This document shows, one piece after another, positions 1-12,300 of a stretch of 64,000 bases of DNA. Position 1 is the stretch's first letter, and the number at the start of each line of letters is the position of its first letter. The notes under the pieces are model-generated. The model searched no databases. It was not told where the DNA came from and was given only the letters and a program-made list of their open reading frames with translations. Location: contig WEDG01004963.1 of NCBI GenBank assembly GCA_017591395.1, forward strand, positions 60,830-124,829, given 5' to 3'. This DNA is from Schistocephalus solidus (Eukaryota; Platyhelminthes; Cestoda; Diphyllobothriidea; Diphyllobothriidae). Both the position numbers and the translations under genes were made by a program.

Positions 1-1137
1 CGAGTTTGTCGCGAATTGTACCGTTCCGCGCACGACGAACTGCGACAACGCATCTGAAGCGCTCGACTCATCCCTTCCTCCAAAAAACCCAAGGGTGCAA
101 GAACCCCTTCTAGATCTTGACGGACTGTGCCAAGTTAGTTTTTGAGTTGACACCGTCATCGACGCCGGATCGAGGGCAGCAACACTGAATTCTTATGACG
201 GACGAATAGGAACATGCCCCAACCACATTGGTTGTTTTCCTCAGCTGACCTGATTTATTCCCGCGGCGTCGTCACAGCGAGTGCAAGCTGTCTTATTTGA
301 GACAAAGTTGGGTTCTCCATCTGAAGGCTGGTGGTCAAGCGGCGGTAGTCAACCATCTCCAGTTTTCGCCCATCCTGCCAAGCGCACAGTCCAGCGTTCA
401 CAAGAGTAAAGGAGGACTGGCCTCATCGATCAAGGTACACGCGGATCTTTGTGACCCTAAAACTGTTGTGGAGCGGCATATTTGTGCACCTCAGGAAGGC
501 CATAGAATCACGCGAAGGGCGTTTCTTTGATTTCTACCGTAAGCTAGTAGACTAACAAGATTCCGATTGGGTTCCCTATCACCAACGATGTCACAGTTAC
601 TTCGCTTTCTCGCTTCTTTACGGAGTAAGATTCATGTGAGACACACCTGGAGGTGCTCCAGTAAGACTTTTGCCTTGTGAAGGTAGCATCCTCTGTCCAA
701 TACGACAGTGGACAGCCTCTTGTTCACAACCAAAACAGCCAGATCTTTAACTAGCTCGAATTCCTTCAATGAATCACGTTTGACACTGGGAAGCTCTTCG
801 TTTAGCCCAGGAGTCATGAGGACTGACGAGACTTTGTTCTTTGTCCTGTTTTTCGTTACTGGCTGACTGCGGACTGACTCCAGTGTTACAATTAGGTCGA
901 TAGGTTTGATATCTGCTGGGATCACTTAACAAACGCTCTCCGATCGCTAACGGAACTCATTCGTTCTGCTCTGCCTTGTAGCTCGCTCAGACCCGTTAGC
1001 AGCCGCACAGTGGCTATTAGTAGTATAGGCAGATTAACAATGCCGACAATGCAGAGCGGAGCGAGTGAGTTCCCTTAGCGATGAGTGAGCGTTCGTCAAC
1101 GACTGTTAATATTCTCAATCTAAACCGGCAAGCCAAC
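1..1137. other. intergenic, nothing recognised
   Basis: No open frame in this stretch has flanking splice sites or a recognisable motif. The short ORFs at 297-530 and 632-925 have ordinary chance length and composition. I see no repeat shared with the rest of the window here. Confidence 0.5.
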
Positions 1138-1320
1138 GGGCCCGTTGCTCAATGGTTAGAGCGTTGGACTTCTGTTCAACAGGTCGCGGGTTCGAGCCTC
1201 GGGTGGTACACCAACTGAGGCTGGGTATAGCTGACTGATGACGGCTGATGAGCCAGAAATGGTCATTCCGGTCACCCTTGTCTATGTTAGCATTGTTAAT
1301 CAGATATATTGCCCAACAGC
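1138..1320 (+). repeat. tRNA-headed SINE, copy 1
   Basis: The head has a pol III A-box-like stretch (TTGCTCAATGG, 1145-1155) and a B-box (GGGTTCGAGCC, 1188-1198). The intervening D- and anticodon-arm-like pairings are imperfect, so a functional tRNA is unlikely. The body that follows (GGGTATAGCTGACTGATGACG and onward to about 1285) is the same sequence that forms both arms of the hairpin at 15141-15360. A tRNA-like head fused to a dispersed non-tRNA body is the normal architecture of a SINE, whose mobility would depend on a LINE partner. Ends are approximate. Confidence 0.65.
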
Positions 1321-3366
1321 TGGACATGGGAACAAGAATCGCCCGTAATCCAGATGACTCTGAGCTAAATTCCAGACAAATTTGGGTTTGGATTAAGGTA
1401 AGGCTTGAGGGTAGGGTAGCGTAAGATCACCTGTATTGCGTAGGGGCGTTCCTATTTATGGGGGGGGGGACATACACGCAAATCCGACCTGGACGTGAGC
1501 CGTGCAGCACGAAGTTTCGTGGCGCAGCATCTGCATTTGCTCCTCTGTCAGCTCCCTAGATGACAAGTTGCACGCGGGTTTGTCGTGAATAGAGGACGTT
1601 GAACCAGGCGTCCTGGGAAAATTGTCCGCTTACTCTGTGCGGAACAGGTCCACCACGTTCTCGCCTACGAAAGCCACAGCGCTCAGTTTTACCATGACAA
1701 ATCATTTGAAGGCACTTGCGAAGCTTCTACTCTGCATCCTCAACGAACACTCGGGTCTTCCAACTGTCGTACTAAAATGCTGCCCATCTGACCAAATCCA
1801 GAGTTAACAGGAGTTTGGAGGAAATACGTTTCGCCAAGATGCCTACCGTCCAGGCACCTGTGCAAAACCCGAATCTTCACAAAGGTAGACGCTTCTCAGA
1901 ACCCCTCGCGCGCAAATCATTTGTCCATTCAAACAAAAAAGGCAAGTTAAAGGAAACACTTGGGAAGGAAATGCGATCGCTGGTATGAGAACTATATCCG
2001 CCGGACGTTGCAGAACCGCTCTCGAACCCGTCTTCAGAGCAACAAATAGTGTGCGCATTGAACGCACGGGCAGTGTAATATTTCCAGAATGCATAAGGGC
2101 GGGGCGCTTCTGGTCGACTTAGGGACAAAATTCGGCAAAGACTTCGTTATCTTGTTCACGAAAAACCACCAGCCCACGGTTTAACTGCAGAGGACATGAT
2201 GAAGGATCGCCATTCCTATGTCCATGTGAATCCGATCATCTAAAACGTCCGGCAACAGGCACAGTGGTCTGTCCGCTTCTTTTTAGAGGGCATAATTTCT
2301 CTGAGAAGAGCAATCATTGGCGCAGGGGATGTGAGTAACCACTGCTTCCAGTGACAGCGCCGGGGAGTCAAGTGATGGAATATCGGTGATCGACAACTCA
2401 GATACTAAAGATCAGGACATTACAGCACCGAATATGAACATCAGACATGAATGTGGGCGGGGGGGTGGTGGTGTATAGAAAGTGCGTCCTATAAGCACTG
2501 CATCACTGCACCCTATCTTCTCCTTTCGCTCTCTCCGGTGATAGATTTAAGAGCCAATCGAAACGTTGGGCAATGCGATTCTCGTTCCAGCGATCGATTC
2601 TCCCTCTCCGAAATGATTCCTGACGTCCGTAACGGCAATTTGTAAGACTGAACTCTGCTCAGAACCTTTTTTTCCTAGTCGCAGTGTTCCTGTTGAGTCT
2701 TTTGAAATGTCACTTAATCAGTAAAAACTTGGAAAATCAGACCTAGCCAAGAAATGTGTAAGATAGACAAGTAACTGAGGCATACGAGTAAGTACGGCAG
2801 CCGCTGGAAAAGGTTTTTGAGGATGTACGAGTTAACCTTGCCAAATGGAGCTCGGAACCACTAAGTGACGGCGGATCCTTAAGCTGGCAAGGTCATTTCC
2901 ATGCTGATTAACAGCGGTAAAAACTGCAGTCAGAGGTGTAAGTTGGGATCAAAGGAGCTTATAAATTAGGTTAGAGTGCAAGGAATCTTCTATGTCGGCA
3001 ACAACCTAACAAGCAGTTCGGTTGGAGTTCTACTGTTGCACTGAAAACACAGGCTTTCTCCGAAGTACTCATGCTGCCTGTATCATGTAGTTAGGAACTG
3101 GCAGGTGAACTCAATCGTTCTACTAATAGCGGTAGCAAACTCCTATCTCCTAAATGGGGGAAAATGAACGCGTTTGGATTCATCGAGCACATTCGCTGCG
3201 GCATAACGATAGATCCCACCAAGTCGAATTGCTAGAGACCCCAACGTGAGCTCCACCGGCATCAAATCTAGTTAGTACAGTGTGGGTACGAGTGCCATAT
3301 AAAACCTCCGTCTGAACCGTCCCTTGAGACGAACTTAATGAGGACGCAGAGGATAGGCAAGCTCAC
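1321..3366. other. intergenic, nothing recognised
   Basis: No exon-like open frame with credible splice sites was found. There is a run of nine or more G near 1461 and a GGT-rich patch near 2455, both simple sequence only. Confidence 0.45.
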
Positions 3367-3446
3367 CTTTCCGAAAAGCAGGCCCAGCAGAGAGAGCGGA
3401 ACGACCAGCAGGATATCCAAGATCAGTTGCACCCAGAGCTGGCAGT
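3367..3446 (-). CDS. candidate single coding exon, hydrophobic (possible membrane helix)
   Basis: An 80-nt minus-strand stretch is bounded by a good acceptor (CTTCTTCAG) and a good donor (AAG|GTGAGC). In the open phase it encodes 26 residues that are strongly hydrophobic (ILDILLVVPLSLLGLLFG), as expected for a transmembrane helix. No neighbouring exon could be connected. The gene is not recognised. It could be an isolated exon of a larger gene or a chance match. Confidence 0.3.
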
Positions 3447-4019
3447 CTGAAGAAGGGAATTCAAGGAAAATTAAAATACAAAATAATGCCAAACTGAGAA
3501 GCTGAACGGCAGCAGAAACAAGACGGTTATCTAAGTTATATGGAATAAAAACTTGCCGTTCGGAGAGGTGCACAAACAAGCAGAAATGAAAGCCCCTTTC
3601 GATACATGCTTTTCGATGCCAGTAAATGAGAGCTCCTCCCTACCGATGTAGGGATCATAATTCAACCAAATGCGTGAGTACAAACGCACGATGTGTAGCC
3701 ACAGTATTCGCGTAAAGGGTTGTTCCTCCTGCCAAGACCGCGTTTTTTTACTTACGAATCTACATAATTCGTGAAATCCACATGGATGCCGACGATAAAG
3801 CTGGAATATTTTAAAGTAAACATATGTTTTGAGGCGTGTCGACGGTTCGGGGCTATCTATTGACAAAATGCTGATCTTGGACCCTAATAAGCAAGACGGC
3901 ATGCACTTGTTTGATGTGACAACGTCCAACATTAGTCTGTACTTACATTTCAGCAGTTTTCCACACCGCTGTAACCTCGTGTTGTAAATGGTGAACTCGC
4001 GACTTCATAAATAGAGAAA
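3447..4019. other. no gene recognised
   Basis: The 133-aa minus ORF at 3531-3932 shows no domain, repeat or splice context. I treat it as chance. Confidence 0.4.
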
Positions 4020-5500
4020 AATGTTCACATTCCTGAGCAGAGCACCGTCTGATCCTGACGAACACCTCCTTCTGCCTCCCGATGCGGCAGACGTTAACCT
4101 GGGTACAGCCCCGGTTGAGTGACTGGAACCTGCTGGATTATGTCCTCGTCCAGAGGCGAGATCAACAGGACGTGCTGGTGACAAAGGCGATCACCGGTGC
4201 CGACGGATGAACGGATCATCACTTCGTCATGTTCAAGATGAGGCTTCGTCTGCAAACCCCGCAGGAGACCGCTAGTTAAGCGACCTCTTTTTTTGAATGT
4301 GCCTGCTCACCACCTCCATTTCAGCAACGAACTGGCCAACTGGCTAGCCAACCTCACGGTCACTGACGAGGACGCCTCCACGGAGAACCGCTCGTGCCAA
4401 CTGAGGGGTACGATCCAATCCACTACTCTGGATGTCCTCGGCCGTGCCCGTCAGAAACACCAGGACTGGTTCGATATCAACGATGCAGTCATCAACGCTC
4501 TACCCGCTGAGAAGAACTGGTTGCACAAAACCGAAGTCGACCGCCCTACCGCTGCAAACGAGATAGTTTCTACCGAAGTCGCTGCCTTGTACAGCAACGA
4601 CTTCGGGAGATGCAAGACGCCTGGATGGCCAGCAAGGTCAAGGGGATCAAAAGGTCGCGGACAGAAACGAATGGAAGAACGTCTTCGCTGCCATCAAGGC
4701 TATCTACGGACCCCCAGTCAAAGGAACTGCCCCTCTTCGTAGTGCTGACGGAACTACCCTGCTCACTGAGTAGACGCAACTTTTGAATCGCTGGGTGGGA
4801 CACTGCCGAAGCGCTGTTAACCAGCCCTCTACCATCTCCGATGCCGCCATCGACCGACTGCCTGAAGCGGAAACCAACGGCGACCTTGATCTCCTGCCCT
4901 CTCTTCAAGAAACAATCAGGGCCGTGCAACAACTCTCTAGCGGGAAAGCACCTGGAGCAGACGCACTCCCTGCTGAGGTTTACAACCATGGTGGCCCCAA
5001 ACTGAGGAACCAGTTCACAGCGATCTTCCAGGTGAGGTGGCGCCAAGGACAGGTACCTCAGGTTCTAAAGGATATCACAATCGTACCCCTGTACAAGAAG
5101 GAAGGGAAATGCCAACTACAATAAACATCGAAGAATCTCACTGCTCAACATCGCCGGGAAAATCTTCACCCGCATTATCCTCAATCGCCTCAATGGCCAC
5201 CTGGAACACCAGGAAACTAATGGGATTTCCACCGCCATACGGCACCTCCGCGCGCCAGCTGCAGGAGAAGTGTCAGGGGATGCCGAATCATCTCCACACT
5301 ACTTTCTTGGATCTGACGAAAGCCTTCGACACAGTGAATTGCGAAGGACTGTGGAAGATAATGCAGAAAATTGGCTGTTCCGAGCAATTCACTCACATAG
5401 TGTGTCAACTCCACGATGGCATGATGGCGCGCGTCACGGACAACAGAGTCGCCTCAGAAGCCTTCGCAGTGACCAAAACGGGCACGCGTAGGTGCAGGCT
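4020..5500 (+). mobile_element. family A non-LTR retrotransposon relic (copy A1)
   Basis: This is homologous to the better copy at 21395-24769. It runs from the end of the endonuclease domain (about 4030-4270, broken by stops), through a linker containing HHLHFSNELANWLANLT (from 4293), to the fingers and palm of the reverse transcriptase. Recognisable RT pieces are SGKAPGADALPAEVYNHGG (from 4939) and the motif A region DLTKAFDTVN (about 5310). Frameshifts occur near 4600, 4770 and 5100. The copy stops before the catalytic YADD-type motif and is replaced by dispersed repeat D at about 5500. Both ends are missing, so it is inactive. Confidence 0.85.
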
Positions 5501-5725
5501 CATGCCGCACCCCGCTCTCCCACTCCGTGGGAGATGTTTCATCTACGCCAGAACCAGCCTTCGGTCTTCTTCTTGACACCGCACAGGCGGGCTAGGGAAG
5601 AGTGAGTGCGGTAGATGCTGTGCAAGTTTACTATCACCTAAAACTAATTTGCACACAAGTCACCGTCCCTGCACCATCCTGCTGTGGAGCATACGGTGGA
5701 CATCGTCAGCCATAAGAGTTAATTT
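5501..5725 (+). repeat. dispersed repeat D, copy 1
   Basis: The stretch containing CACACAAGTCACCGTCCCTG and GTGGAGCATACGGTGGACAT matches 31345-31470 closely. It also matches, more weakly, 13905-14045. No open frame. It abuts the broken end of A1. The true family ends are unknown. Confidence 0.6.
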
Positions 5726-6358
5726 ACCCTCTACGGGTGATATTAGAAGCAAAGTCACGAGCATTTAACATGTGCGACTTTAAAGCTCGAAACCGTATCG
5801 GCGTCCTAAAGTATTACCACAACCCAAAACCGCATTGTAACTGGCATCGTATGCTTCCAAGAAACGTTCGTCGAGGTTTGCGATTTGGTGTTGACCGTTA
5901 GAAAGCATTAACTCCGGAGCAGAAATCTAAAGTATGACCTGAAAATCACGAAAGGCTGAGTAAAATCCAGGAATGACTGCATATGTGGACTTTTGAAAGG
6001 GATATGCGAGGAAGATTATCTTAGGTTAATACATATATGGCTGCACGCTGGCTCACAATTGAGAATTTTTCCGACCACCTACTTCGACTGAATTCATGAA
6101 CAAACCTTATTTAAGAAGTAATTTTTAAAGTAAGTATTGCTGCTCAAAACAACCAGATGTTAAGCACACAAAAGGTTGCGAAAATGGCTATTTGTATAAC
6201 CATTTTATCAGATAACGCTTTAATGAGACATGATCACTGGAAGAAAAGCCGACTTAGCCTGGCTTTTCGGATTCTCATTCACAAGCTAGCGATCTCGATC
6301 AAATACTAGAACGCATGAGACCAAAGTGGTGAAACGCGGGAATTTACGGCACAATGAA
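5726..6358. other. intergenic, nothing recognised
   Basis: AT-richer sequence without exon-like frames or shared repeats that I could detect. Confidence 0.45.
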
Positions 6359-9300
6359 TCAGAACGCCAGAGTACATCGATTCTTGCGGCAAGTAAAACA
6401 CTGGCGGACTGTGGGGGAATCAGGTGGGAGTGCTCCACTACGACACGGCCAGCTTCCACTCTCAACTATAGAAACAGGGAATGAAGAGGCACCTGCGACA
6501 TTTCTCAAACGGGAGGCCAGGGCAGTTATAGCATCCTCCACAGACAGACGGTTGATGGAAAGGGCAGAGCCGACAAGTGCGTCACAGAGTCCGCGGAGGG
6601 GACTGGGTGACTTTGTGGTCCCATCCTGTTGCTGCTGTTGTTGCCATGCCAGAAAAGCCTTCTCGATCGCCTGTGAGGTGGTGCTGGCAGAGAGACGAAG
6701 GTAACCTCCAGACGACAGTTTCAGGACGATGAGATTGAACTTGTCACAGACTGGTGGGAATTTGGACGGGGAAGGAATAGAATTGAGGTGAGGGTAGGTA
6801 TCACTAACGGTTCCGGTGAAATAATTCAACGGGTGAGATACAAGTGCATCCTCGGGTCTTTAGGCGCCGACAGTAAAAACGTACCTTCTAGGGCAGAAGA
6901 GCTTAGCATGAACTCCTCCAGTTCGCCCCAGCGCTGGGCTAGAAAGCCCGGATATGACCAGAGAGTCCATTGTTCGGGGTCCAGCATCGGAGGGCAGGTG
7001 GCGAGGAGAGAGAGCACAGCGGACCTTTGACTTACTAGTTCCTGGGCAAACTTAGATTGCAGCATGCCGTAGGTCATCGGCTCACCGCTAGCCTGCTTGG
7101 GGACCAGGAACGAGAAGTCCAGAGGACTAGAGTAGGGTGGGGGCAGGAAGGAATTACCTTGTAAATGGAGAAGACAAGTTTATTCGGGGGGGGGGGGGCA
7201 AGGGGAAAAATATTATGATGGATGAGAACCGGGAACAGAATAGGACTACCTCAACCTGGCGCACGGACCGTCACATAGCACAGTCATCACCAACCACGAC
7301 AGAGAATGGCTTGGGGGCCGGTGTAGAAGGTCCGTCTTAAAATCATTCAAAGTACGACTGCACAGGCCGAAGGATGATAAAAGGGGAAAAAGTACCATTC
7401 GCAAGGATGAATTCTACCGAAACGCTGCCGGTTATTGGCAAGGCAGCAGCCTGTGAACAACTCAGACAACAGTTCCATAACAGAACAGCGACCAAATTGG
7501 TAAATGCAGACATAAAGCGCCCAGACAGACTGGACCAAGGCGACCACAGCTCCTTGCCTTTTGAGATTAAACTAGTAACGATGTTTCAAGGACAATAAAC
7601 AGTGGGGGATTGCGGAAGGGCAAGCGGGTGTCAAATTTTCGCGAACCAACATATTCAGTAGTGTCGTATAGAAACTCAAATGATGGGATTTGCCTGTGTG
7701 AAGCAGTAGCAAAACGTCTGGTTTCATCAATGGTTCAAACACAAAATGCACGCAGAAAATAGTGTAGGAATTAGGAAAACGGTAGTAGGTTGCTTCGGTT
7801 AAGAAACGTTACGAGCATAAGACTGTGTACTCAGTGAATTCGTCCAGATTATAAGATAGGATTTACTAAAACAGCAAAAGGTTAGAGCGAGAAGCCATTG
7901 CTGGCACACGAGGTTAATTGGCCTGACGTTTCGGATTCGCACTGGAACCCTTCATCAGAGACAGTAGCAGATAAGGGCCTACAAATACTGCGCACCTTGT
8001 TCCTCTATTACCCTTCTCCGCATCTGTCTTTGATGATGGGTTCGAGTGAGAATTCGAAACGTCAGGCTAATAAACTTCTTGTTCCAGTGATCGCATCTTC
8101 TCCTACTGAATTGTTCCCTGGAGCTCGGCTGTTTGCTTCTGTCAGCAAAAGGTTAGTTTGTGATGCCTTTTTCATGCAAACATATACGCCTGAAGCGAGT
8201 ACAACGTCATTCCGCGGTTAAATGTACAAGGCTGTCAAAAGAACAGTGGGGTGAACTTCGTTCAGGAGGTCTCACGTGACGCCTATGAATACGCCTCAAT
8301 GAATGGACACCATAAATGTGCAGACTGTGCGTACCTTTGTTCTGCGCCTGACCTGCCTATTAGAGCGGTCACTTGAGGTACGTCAGTCATCTCTCGATTC
8401 TCCTCCTCCTCCTCCTCCTCCTCCTCCTCTCTCCTCCGCCTCATTAAAACCGATGAAACAATATACACGATACAAAGTATGCCGAGTTATCACTGGTCAT
8501 GATAAGGGAGGTCGGGATGGGCATTTCCAACTGAATAACCGCATGATGAGACGACCTAAACGCAGACCAGATTTGTCACAGTTGTTGACTTCCAACTGTT
8601 GCGTTAGGGTCAAGCCACCGACAGTTAGATCACACCAAAGCGGGCAGGAATAAACAGCTCAACAACATATTGGAATCAGCAGACCTTCCATACTTCTGGA
8701 TTGCTTTAAAATATAATCTTTATTGAGGTGCACTATGAGTAAGGCCACACCCAAGGCTTTGGCTTATGTCACTGAACTGTTTCGTCTAGTCCATACTGAC
8801 TTTTGGAACTGAGATCGACCCTCTTGGGAGTCTGAAACATTGCATAAAATCGTTACCTCAACGATAAACGATCTTGGTGGATTCAAGTACATCCCCATCC
8901 CCACACCCATGAAAGAAAAGCATCACAGTTTAGCCAAGACATATAACCTCGACAACGGTATTTTACTTTTAAGACCTGCTGTCTACTTTACGCGTTTGTC
9001 GGCTTCCACAAATATCCGCCAAGCGTCCCAGATCGTGGAAGTTACGTTTCACGGAAATGAATAGACTGCTCCAGACTTCACCTTGGGAACGCTGAGAACA
9101 CTGTCAACGGGTTTCCGATAGAAGCAAACAGGCGAAGTCCAGGAAGCACTTCAGAAGAAGAAGATGCGATCGCTGGAACAAGCAGTTTACTGGCCTGACG
9201 TTTCGGATTCTCACGTAAACTCATCGTCTGGGACGGCCGCAGAGAAGGGTAGAAGGGGCACACGGCGCGCAGCATTTATGGGGCGCAATTACCAGGCCAC

Positions 9301-12300
9301 AACATGGGTATTATTATTAGCAGTATATGTGTTCATTGTTGGAGGTCGTACATGATGCGATGACTGCTTATTGGTCAGCCAGTAATGACCGCGATGTCAT
9401 CCCCACTGTCGATTGAAATTGTCGGCCCGCATTCGATTAACACGCGCAAAGACCTTCCGCCGCCATATTCTAGGCCTCTATTACCCACTTCTGTGCATTT
9501 ATCCGATGATGGGATCGAGAGAAAATCCGAAACGTCAGGCCAGTAAACTTCTTGTTCTATCGATTGAATCTCCTTCTTCTGAATTAGCACCGGAGTTGAA
9601 AGGTCTGTCTGCATGTCTATTTCTCACCAGTGCCGAACAGCAAAACCATTAGAGGGGATTGCGGAGAGTAGAATGAGCGTTTTGACCCTCCTGGCAATCT
9701 TTTGTCCGTAAAACGCAACCGGGTACCAGGGGGATCTGGGGTCTGAACCCCGATCCAATGGGTCTAGTCCGAGCACCAGACAGAATATGCATTTGCTCGT
9801 TTGCTGTAAAACTCGGGTCTCGAGCAGTCACAGGTTGCTGCTAATAAAAAAACACACCACTTAGAGAAGGTGAACAAGCCAGTCAGAAAGTGGAACCTAT
9901 CAGCCCGTAGGGACCGAGGAACGCGCAATGCAAGGAGGAGGTTATAGGATCCACCAGCCTGGTCATTTAGCTGGAAAACGTCCTCGGCCCCCTTGCAACT
10001 TAGGTCTGTACAAAAGGACAAGCATTACTATCAAAACTGGACTAAAATGAGTTAAGATGTGCATGTCGTAAATGGACTGTGGAGTAAAAAAAAGGCGTCA
10101 AATAAGGCAGCACTTACTGAAACAGGTAAGCCAGTCGAGGCGGTTCCAGGCTGCTTACAACCGATTCCGCTAGGAAGCACTGAACGGTGTTCAAGAGGTC
10201 CGTAGACTCAGTTGTCTTGAACTCACGAGCAGCCAGTTCCACGATCGCCTGTAATCAAGAAAAGCAGTTTAAAGCGACTTCCCACTGCACTTTTAGGCCT
10301 TACAGGTCACAGTGGGTGCGATGCAGAGCGACCCAGAGGTCGATTAGGCTGACGCACTTGTAGAGTCCAAATCCCCAATCAAAGGAATGGAAGATTGATG
10401 GCAAAAATGTAAGGCGTACTGACTGCCATAACGGTCGTACAGCAATCTTCGATGTCTGTCTTCCCAGCAGCCAACGCATTTCTATGCACATTAGTGTTTA
10501 GTAGTACTGCATGAGAGCGAGTAGGTGGGGTGGGGCGCGGTCAGGAAGGAGCAGTTACCCTCCCGAGCGCGTTTAAATTCGTTTTTTTCCGCCTGGAACC
10601 CAGCTCTCAGCCGTGACTCTACGAAGGCATGGCAACCGACCGGAAAGTGCTTTGACTGCGAACATTGGACCGGCGGGTCTCTCCACTAGAGAGGAGGGAG
10701 GAGGAGGAGGAGGAGGAGGAGGAGGGAGGAGGAGGAGGGAGGGAGGAGGGAGGAGGAGGAGGGAGGAGGGAGGAGGGGAGGAGGGAGGAGGAGGGAGGAG
10801 GGAGGAGGAGGAGGAGGAGGAGGGAGGAGGAGGAGGAGGAGGATGGGGAGGGAGGAGGAGGAGGAGGAGGAGGAGGAGGAGGAGGAGGAGGAGGAGGGAG
10901 GAGGAGGAGGAGGAGGGAGGGAGGAGGAGGAGGAGGAGGAGGAGGAGGAGGAGGAGAATCGAGAGATGACTGACGTACCTCAAGTGACCGCTCTAATAGG
11001 CAGGTCAGGCGCAGAACAAAGGTACGCACAGTCTGCACATTTATGGTGTCCATCTTGTTTGCATCCGTGGCGACAGGGGCTTGTGCCGAGTCTGTTGCCG
11101 TGTCTTCCTCTATCGCCGAGGTGGTCTGAGCTGCCGCGCTGTCAGCCGGTACTGAGGTTTCATTGACAAATGACTTGGGGAAGAGGTACTAAACAGCGAA
11201 GGAAAGAAATAAACGCAGATAGTAATTAGCAGTGAACAGTAGATATGAGGACAGGAGTTGGGAAAATCAATAAGTTAAAGAGTCTTACTACAACAATTAA
11301 GTTCACTGTGTACGTGCGAGGAAGGATGACGAAGAGAGAAGTGCACCGTTTGAGTAGTGTCTTTCGCTACCACTTTTCAATATTTAAAGAAATGCAATCA
11401 CATTCTCATTAAGGGATGCAGAAAACGTTATTTTTGCAAAATCTGTATTTTCACAGAAGATTTCGGTTTCCTGGTACGATAATTTCCGAGGTGTTCACAT
11501 GAGCCCTTGTGCGGTACGACATGGTGATGGGAAGACTGGTCTGAAAACTTTTTCATGACATATTCATACGACGTGCAGTCTAGAAACCCAGCAGCAAAGC
11601 GTGCTGTCTTTCTAAAAAAAGCATACAAAATACGATGCTTTTATAACGTCCAGACATCGAGTTACAGGAAGGAGCAGAAGACATCAGTGAGAAGATCTAT
11701 GACAAAAGTAGTATTTTACCCACCAGCATGACTAGCAAAGATGACTGGAACGGTTCCCGTCGAAAGCCCAAAGATAGGAATGCATGCGTTAACTTAATAC
11801 GATGTTCATTAGCACTACCGCCAGCCAACTTATACTGTAAATTGAATTTGAAAATATGAACCGGTGTTTCCTGGGTTTCCGGTTTGGGGCCGGCTACTGC
11901 AAAAAAGGCGTTGCGAAGATCAATGGCGGATTTATACCACACCTCTACTTCTGAGACCATGATAAAATATGAAGCCTGTCCGAGCACTGGGATGATCTGT
12001 TTATTGTTCCGAGCTTTCAACCTCCTGCAGGAGTCTATCGTCAGAGATAACAGCAGCAACGAAAAGACGATACTTATAGGGGGTACAAGCCAATCAATGA
12101 TTGCTGACGCAACTCTGAAGGTGAATGCGTAGGGCTTATTACACCGGTGCCAAATCGATATATTGATTGATTTAGTTTCGATCCTTGGGCCAGGATTCAA
12201 TCAATTCTCGCTTCGTCTTGTTTACGGCGTGAGCGACTAGCTTGACGGCTGCGAAGTTGAACTCATGGCCCGTTTCGTAGGTGTTGGCAGCAACTGGCGA

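Noticed and set aside
1138..1212. Functional tRNA gene
   Set aside because: The A- and B-boxes are present, but the acceptor stem does not pair and the sequence continues into a SINE body.
10573..11166. Long ORFs rich in Pro/Ser or Glu/Gly on both strands
   Set aside because: They are translations of the GGA microsatellite; only the flank at 10979-11188 is coding, as a spliced exon on the minus strand.
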